9,156 nucleotides of DNA from Caulobacteraceae bacterium. Lineage in GTDB: Bacteria; Pseudomonadota; Alphaproteobacteria; Caulobacterales; Caulobacteraceae. Below, one piece after another: positions 7,775-9,156 of the stretch; position 1 is the first letter of the stretch; the number at the start of each line of letters is the position of its first letter. The notes below the pieces were generated by a model. It made no database searches, was not told the DNA's origin, and worked only from the letters and a program-made list of their open reading frames with translations. Made by a program: the position numbers and the translations under genes. The stretch lies in the NCBI GenBank assembly GCA_013815405.1, contig JACDGF010000059.1:1-9156 (forward strand). Reading direction: 5' to 3'.

Positions 7775-7955
7775 GGGCCCCGCCTGGCGCTGCTAAGACA
7801 CCAGGGCTTTAAGGTCGAATCCGACCGCACCGCTTACGCGGCGAGGGCGTATTCTTGAGCGAAGTTATCGTTCGCAGTTAGTTTAAGGCCCGAAACGGTG
7901 AGCCACGCCGGGAGAAAGCAACGCCTTTGGACGTCTGTCGATGCTGATCGGCCCC
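7775..7955 (-). ncRNA. tmRNA coding piece
   Basis: The 5' end is placed at 7955, the first base of the acceptor-stem strand GGGGCCG; one more G at 7956 could be the -1 base. Upstream of the tag are hairpin-forming sequences (around 7880-7912) that may include the pseudoknot. The stop codon lies in the loop of a small CCGC-GUAA-GCGG hairpin, and a perfect GGUCG-GAUU-CGACC hairpin follows. The 3' end is not visible from sequence and is set just before the terminator stem. Confidence 0.8.
7834..7875 (-). CDS. ssrA proteolysis tag reading frame
   Basis: From the resume codon GCG (7875-7873) to TAA (7836-7834) the RNA encodes ANDNFAQEYALAA. With the alanine carried by the tRNA-like part, the full tag is AANDNFAQEYALAA. 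In known systems the C-terminal LAA is read by ClpX and the N-terminal AANDN by SspB. The tag resembles the Caulobacter tag as I recall it (AANDNFAEEFAVAA), differing at E-to-Q, F-to-Y and V-to-L. The preceding AAACUAACU fits the region that sets the resume frame. It is not a free-standing gene: it has no start codon. Confidence 0.95.
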   Translation of the reverse strand, partial: ANDNFAQEYALAA

Positions 7956-7988
7956 CAAGGCCCCGCCGATAACGCGGAGAATGGGATT
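7956..7988 (-). other. Intervening sequence between tmRNA pieces
   Basis: About 33 bases lie between the CCA end of the acceptor piece (7989) and the 5' end of the coding piece (7955). By analogy with other permuted tmRNAs, this loop is removed by RNase P at the coding-piece side and by tRNA 3'-end processing at the CCA side. The CCA is encoded in the DNA. Confidence 0.8.
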
Positions 7989-8062
7989 TGGTGGAGCCGC
8001 CGGGAATCGCACCCGGGTCCAGTCCGCTTATTGCGCGCGCGTTTATCTCCATAGTCCGGAGT
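7989..8062 (-). ncRNA. tmRNA acceptor piece
   Basis: It ends in an encoded CCA (7991-7989) after A73. The T arm is a five-base-pair stem (CCGGG 8016-8012, CCCGG 8004-8000) with a seven-base loop UGCGAUU, followed by the 3' acceptor strand CGGCUCC. The other half of the acceptor stem is in the coding piece. There is no anticodon arm, so this is not an ordinary tRNA. The 5' end is approximate: pairing with the coding piece extends to at least 8050. Confidence 0.85.
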
Positions 8063-8077
8063 GATCCGAACATGGCG

Positions 8078-8106
8078 GATATAGGCTCGATCGGGGCTCG
8101 GGAGAA
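8078..8106 (-). promoter_or_regulatory. Probable ssrA promoter
   Basis: CCTATATC on the minus strand (8085-8078) matches seven of eight positions of the Caulobacter housekeeping -10 pattern GCTANAWC as I recall it. The -35 region, TTCTCC at 8106-8101 (17 bases before TATATC), is weak. Transcription would start near 8071, about ten bases before the estimated 5' end of the acceptor piece. The yciB gene reads away on the other strand from the same 170-base region. Confidence 0.5.
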
Positions 8107-8235
8107 GGGCGGCGGCGGCGAAGCGTGAACGGCGGGTCGATTTTTCGTGAACCGACGCCGCCGCCGCGCGGCCGGCATTGCGCGAAGGGCCGCCGACCGG
8201 AAGGGTCCGCCCGGGCCAAGAGGAGGGCCGAGACG

Positions 8236-8820
8236 ATGAAAAGCCTGTTGCACGCCGGCAAGTTCCTGGCCCTCGACATGGCCTCGACGGTCTTTTTCCT
8301 GATCACCTATCTGGTGACCCGGAACATCGCCGTCTCTGTCGCCCTGGGGATGGCGCTGGGCGCCGCCCAGATCGGCTGGCAGCTCAAGGCGAAAAGGCCG
8401 GTCGACACCATGCAGTGGATGAGCCTGTTCCTGGTGATCGCCTCGGGAACGGCGACCCTGCTGACCCGCGACGCGCGCTTCGTGATGATCAAACCGAGCC
8501 TGATCTACGCCGTGGTGGGCGTCGTGATGCTAAAACGGGGATGGATGAACCGCTACCTGCCGCCCGAAGCGATCCGCACCGTCCCGGACATCGCGATGGT
8601 GTTCGGCTACCTCTGGTCGGGCCTGATGTTCGCCTCGGCGGTCCTCAATCTCGTCTTGGCCTTGAGGCTGAGCCCGGCGGCCTGGGCGTCCTTCATGTCG
8701 GCCTGGGCCATCGTCAGCAAGCTGGCGCTGTTCGCCGTCCAGTACGGCGCCATGCGCGCGATCGGCGTGAGGCGTCACCGCGCCCAAATGGCCTTGGGCG
8801 AAGCGCCGGCGGCGGCCTGA
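8236..8820 (+). CDS. yciB: YciB/IspZ-family inner membrane protein (intracellular septation protein A)
   Basis: The 194-residue protein is mostly hydrophobic, with about six predicted membrane segments (near 11-27, 31-48, 60-77, 85-99, 119-143, 150-173). Family landmarks are LDMASTVFF near the N-terminus, RPVDTMQWMSL in the first loop, and KPSLIYAVVG with MNRYLP in the centre. E. coli YciB (179 residues) is linked to the cell-elongation and division machinery and to envelope integrity; Shigella IspA loss causes septation defects. The molecular function is not known. The ATG at 8236 has AGGAGG about nine bases upstream (8221-8226), which sets the start. The frame is open further 5', but that part is basic and lacks family similarity. 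The gene is divergent from ssrA and ends 11 bases before the stop of the convergent DUF4440-like gene. Confidence 0.88.
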   Translation: MKSLLHAGKFLALDMASTVFFLITYLVTRNIAVSVALGMALGAAQIGWQLKAKRPVDTMQWMSLFLVIASGTATLLTRDARFVMIKPSLIYAVVGVVMLKRGWMNRYLPPEAIRTVPDIAMVFGYLWSGLMFASAVLNLVLALRLSPAAWASFMSAWAIVSKLALFAVQYGAMRAIGVRRHRAQMALGEAPAAA

Positions 8821-8831
8821 ATGTACGAAGG

Positions 8832-9156
8832 CTACTTCGGGTCAGGATTGCCGATGTCGATCAAACCCTTCCACGCGCCGGCGGCGTTCTTGCGCCAGAC
8901 GGTGACGTAGCGGCCGCCGAAGGGCGCCGCGCCAGCCGCCCCGCTGGTGAATTTGAACGTCCCCGTGGTCACGCCCATGTCGCCGCCCTTTGAGCCCCAG
9001 GCCTCCAACGGGACCCATTCGAGCCGCGCCTTGGAGGGCGCGTCGCCGCCCATCGCCTGGTAGATCGCCGCGGCCCCGCGCGTGGGGGCGCCGGCGCCGA
9101 ACTGCAGGCCTTCGGTCTCGTCCATGGTCTCGCGGAAGGCCCGGGCGGCGCCGACC
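8832..9156 (-). CDS. DUF4440/SnoaL-like (NTF2-fold) protein, C-terminal part
   Basis: The frame is open through the window edge, so the start is missing; 107 residues are visible. Around residue 10, AARAFRETMDE and later TRGAAAIYQAMGG fit the helical part of an NTF2-like fold. GVTTGTFKFTS and RYVTVWRKNAAGAWKGLIDIGN are the typical beta strands, with the YxTVWRK...WK pattern of DUF4440/SnoaL-like domains. Such proteins form small dimeric or pentameric cones used as enzymes or binding modules; the visible part gives no specific role and no substrate. The stop is TAG at 8834-8832, 11 bases from the end of yciB. A signal peptide may be present in the missing part. Confidence 0.72.
   Translation of the reverse strand, partial: VGAARAFRETMDETEGLQFGAGAPTRGAAAIYQAMGGDAPSKARLEWVPLEAWGSKGGDMGVTTGTFKFTSGAAGAAPFGGRYVTVWRKNAAGAWKGLIDIGNPDPK

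Larger units (their letters stand above)
7740..8071 (-). ncRNA. ssrA: Two-piece (circularly permuted) tmRNA, whole precursor gene
   Basis: tmRNA rescues stalled ribosomes. Its alanine-charged tRNA-like part enters the A site, and its short message adds a degradation tag. The order here is permuted, as known in alphaproteobacteria: acceptor piece first, then a short intervening sequence, then the tag-coding piece. The acceptor stem joins the two pieces: GGGGCCG at 7955-7949 pairs with CGGCUCC at 7999-7993 in seven base pairs, followed by ACCA. The third pair is G-U, the alanine identity pair. AUCGACAG near 7943 resembles the conserved D-loop-like UUCGAC of tmRNA. GUUGCUUUCUCC (7922-7911) is partly complementary to the 5' part of the acceptor piece (GGAG, AAA and GCAAU between 8050 and 8030), which would hold the pieces together. 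The outer ends are estimated from a promoter-like and a terminator-like signal. SmpB and alanyl-tRNA synthetase are the expected partners and are not in this window. Confidence 0.93.

Noticed and set aside
7588..7830. N-terminal extension of SspB through the repeat region
   Set aside because: The extension translates the duplicated hairpins and part of the tmRNA gene. Family homology starts at the ATG at 7587.
7989..8062. Ordinary tRNA gene on the minus strand
   Set aside because: It has a T arm and CCA end but no anticodon arm, and its acceptor-stem partner lies downstream at 7949-7955; it is the acceptor piece of tmRNA.
7834..8253. 139-codon protein frame ending in the tag peptide
   Set aside because: Only the last 13 codons are translated, as the tmRNA tag. 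The rest is structured tmRNA and promoter sequence.
8178..8993. 271-codon plus-strand frame over yciB
   Set aside because: Out-of-frame shadow of the membrane protein gene; Arg/Pro/Gly-rich with no motif.

Overview
This window is GC-rich (roughly 70% by eye) and reads as chromosomal DNA of an alphaproteobacterium, probably close to Caulobacter or Phenylobacterium. Three features support this: a circularly permuted two-piece tmRNA gene, an alphaproteobacterial-type SspB with a C-terminal ClpX-binding tail, and a tag peptide of the AANDN...AA type. The placement rests on gene type and remembered family features, not on a search. Most of the window is housekeeping. I see no phage, transposon, CRISPR array or defence island.

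Layout, left to right. The C-terminal two thirds of ilvC (ketol-acid reductoisomerase) enters on the plus strand and ends at 626. A 311-base gap with no firm gene follows. A minus-strand gene at 938-1675 encodes a TrmN6/YfiC-like N6-adenine methyltransferase. It is divergent from a plus-strand long-chain polyprenyl diphosphate synthase (ispB type, ubiquinone side chain), which probably starts at a TTG at 1782. Nine bases beyond ispB, class II fumarase (fumC) converges on it from the minus strand.

Upstream of fumC, on the same strand, lie a two-part serine hydrolase (secreted beta-lactamase-like domain plus C-terminal membrane domain), a C13/caspase-like cysteine peptidase, and sspB. The order of transcription is sspB, C13 peptidase, serine hydrolase, fumC, with gaps of 60, 51 and 67 bases. 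Further upstream on the same strand is ssrA: acceptor piece, about 33 bases of intervening sequence, then the coding piece with tag ANDNFAQEYALAA. Two near-identical terminator-like hairpins 75 bases apart separate ssrA from sspB. On the other side of the ssrA promoter is a plus-strand yciB/ispZ-type membrane protein gene, which converges on a DUF4440/SnoaL-like gene cut by the window end.

The most notable functional link is at 7108-8071. tmRNA adds a degradation tag to stalled nascent proteins, and SspB brings tagged proteins to ClpXP. Here the tag-encoding RNA and the tag-binding adaptor are neighbours on one strand, separated by a duplicated hairpin element that can form several alternative structures. 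The C13 peptidase and membrane serine hydrolase just downstream of sspB are the least understood genes in the window.
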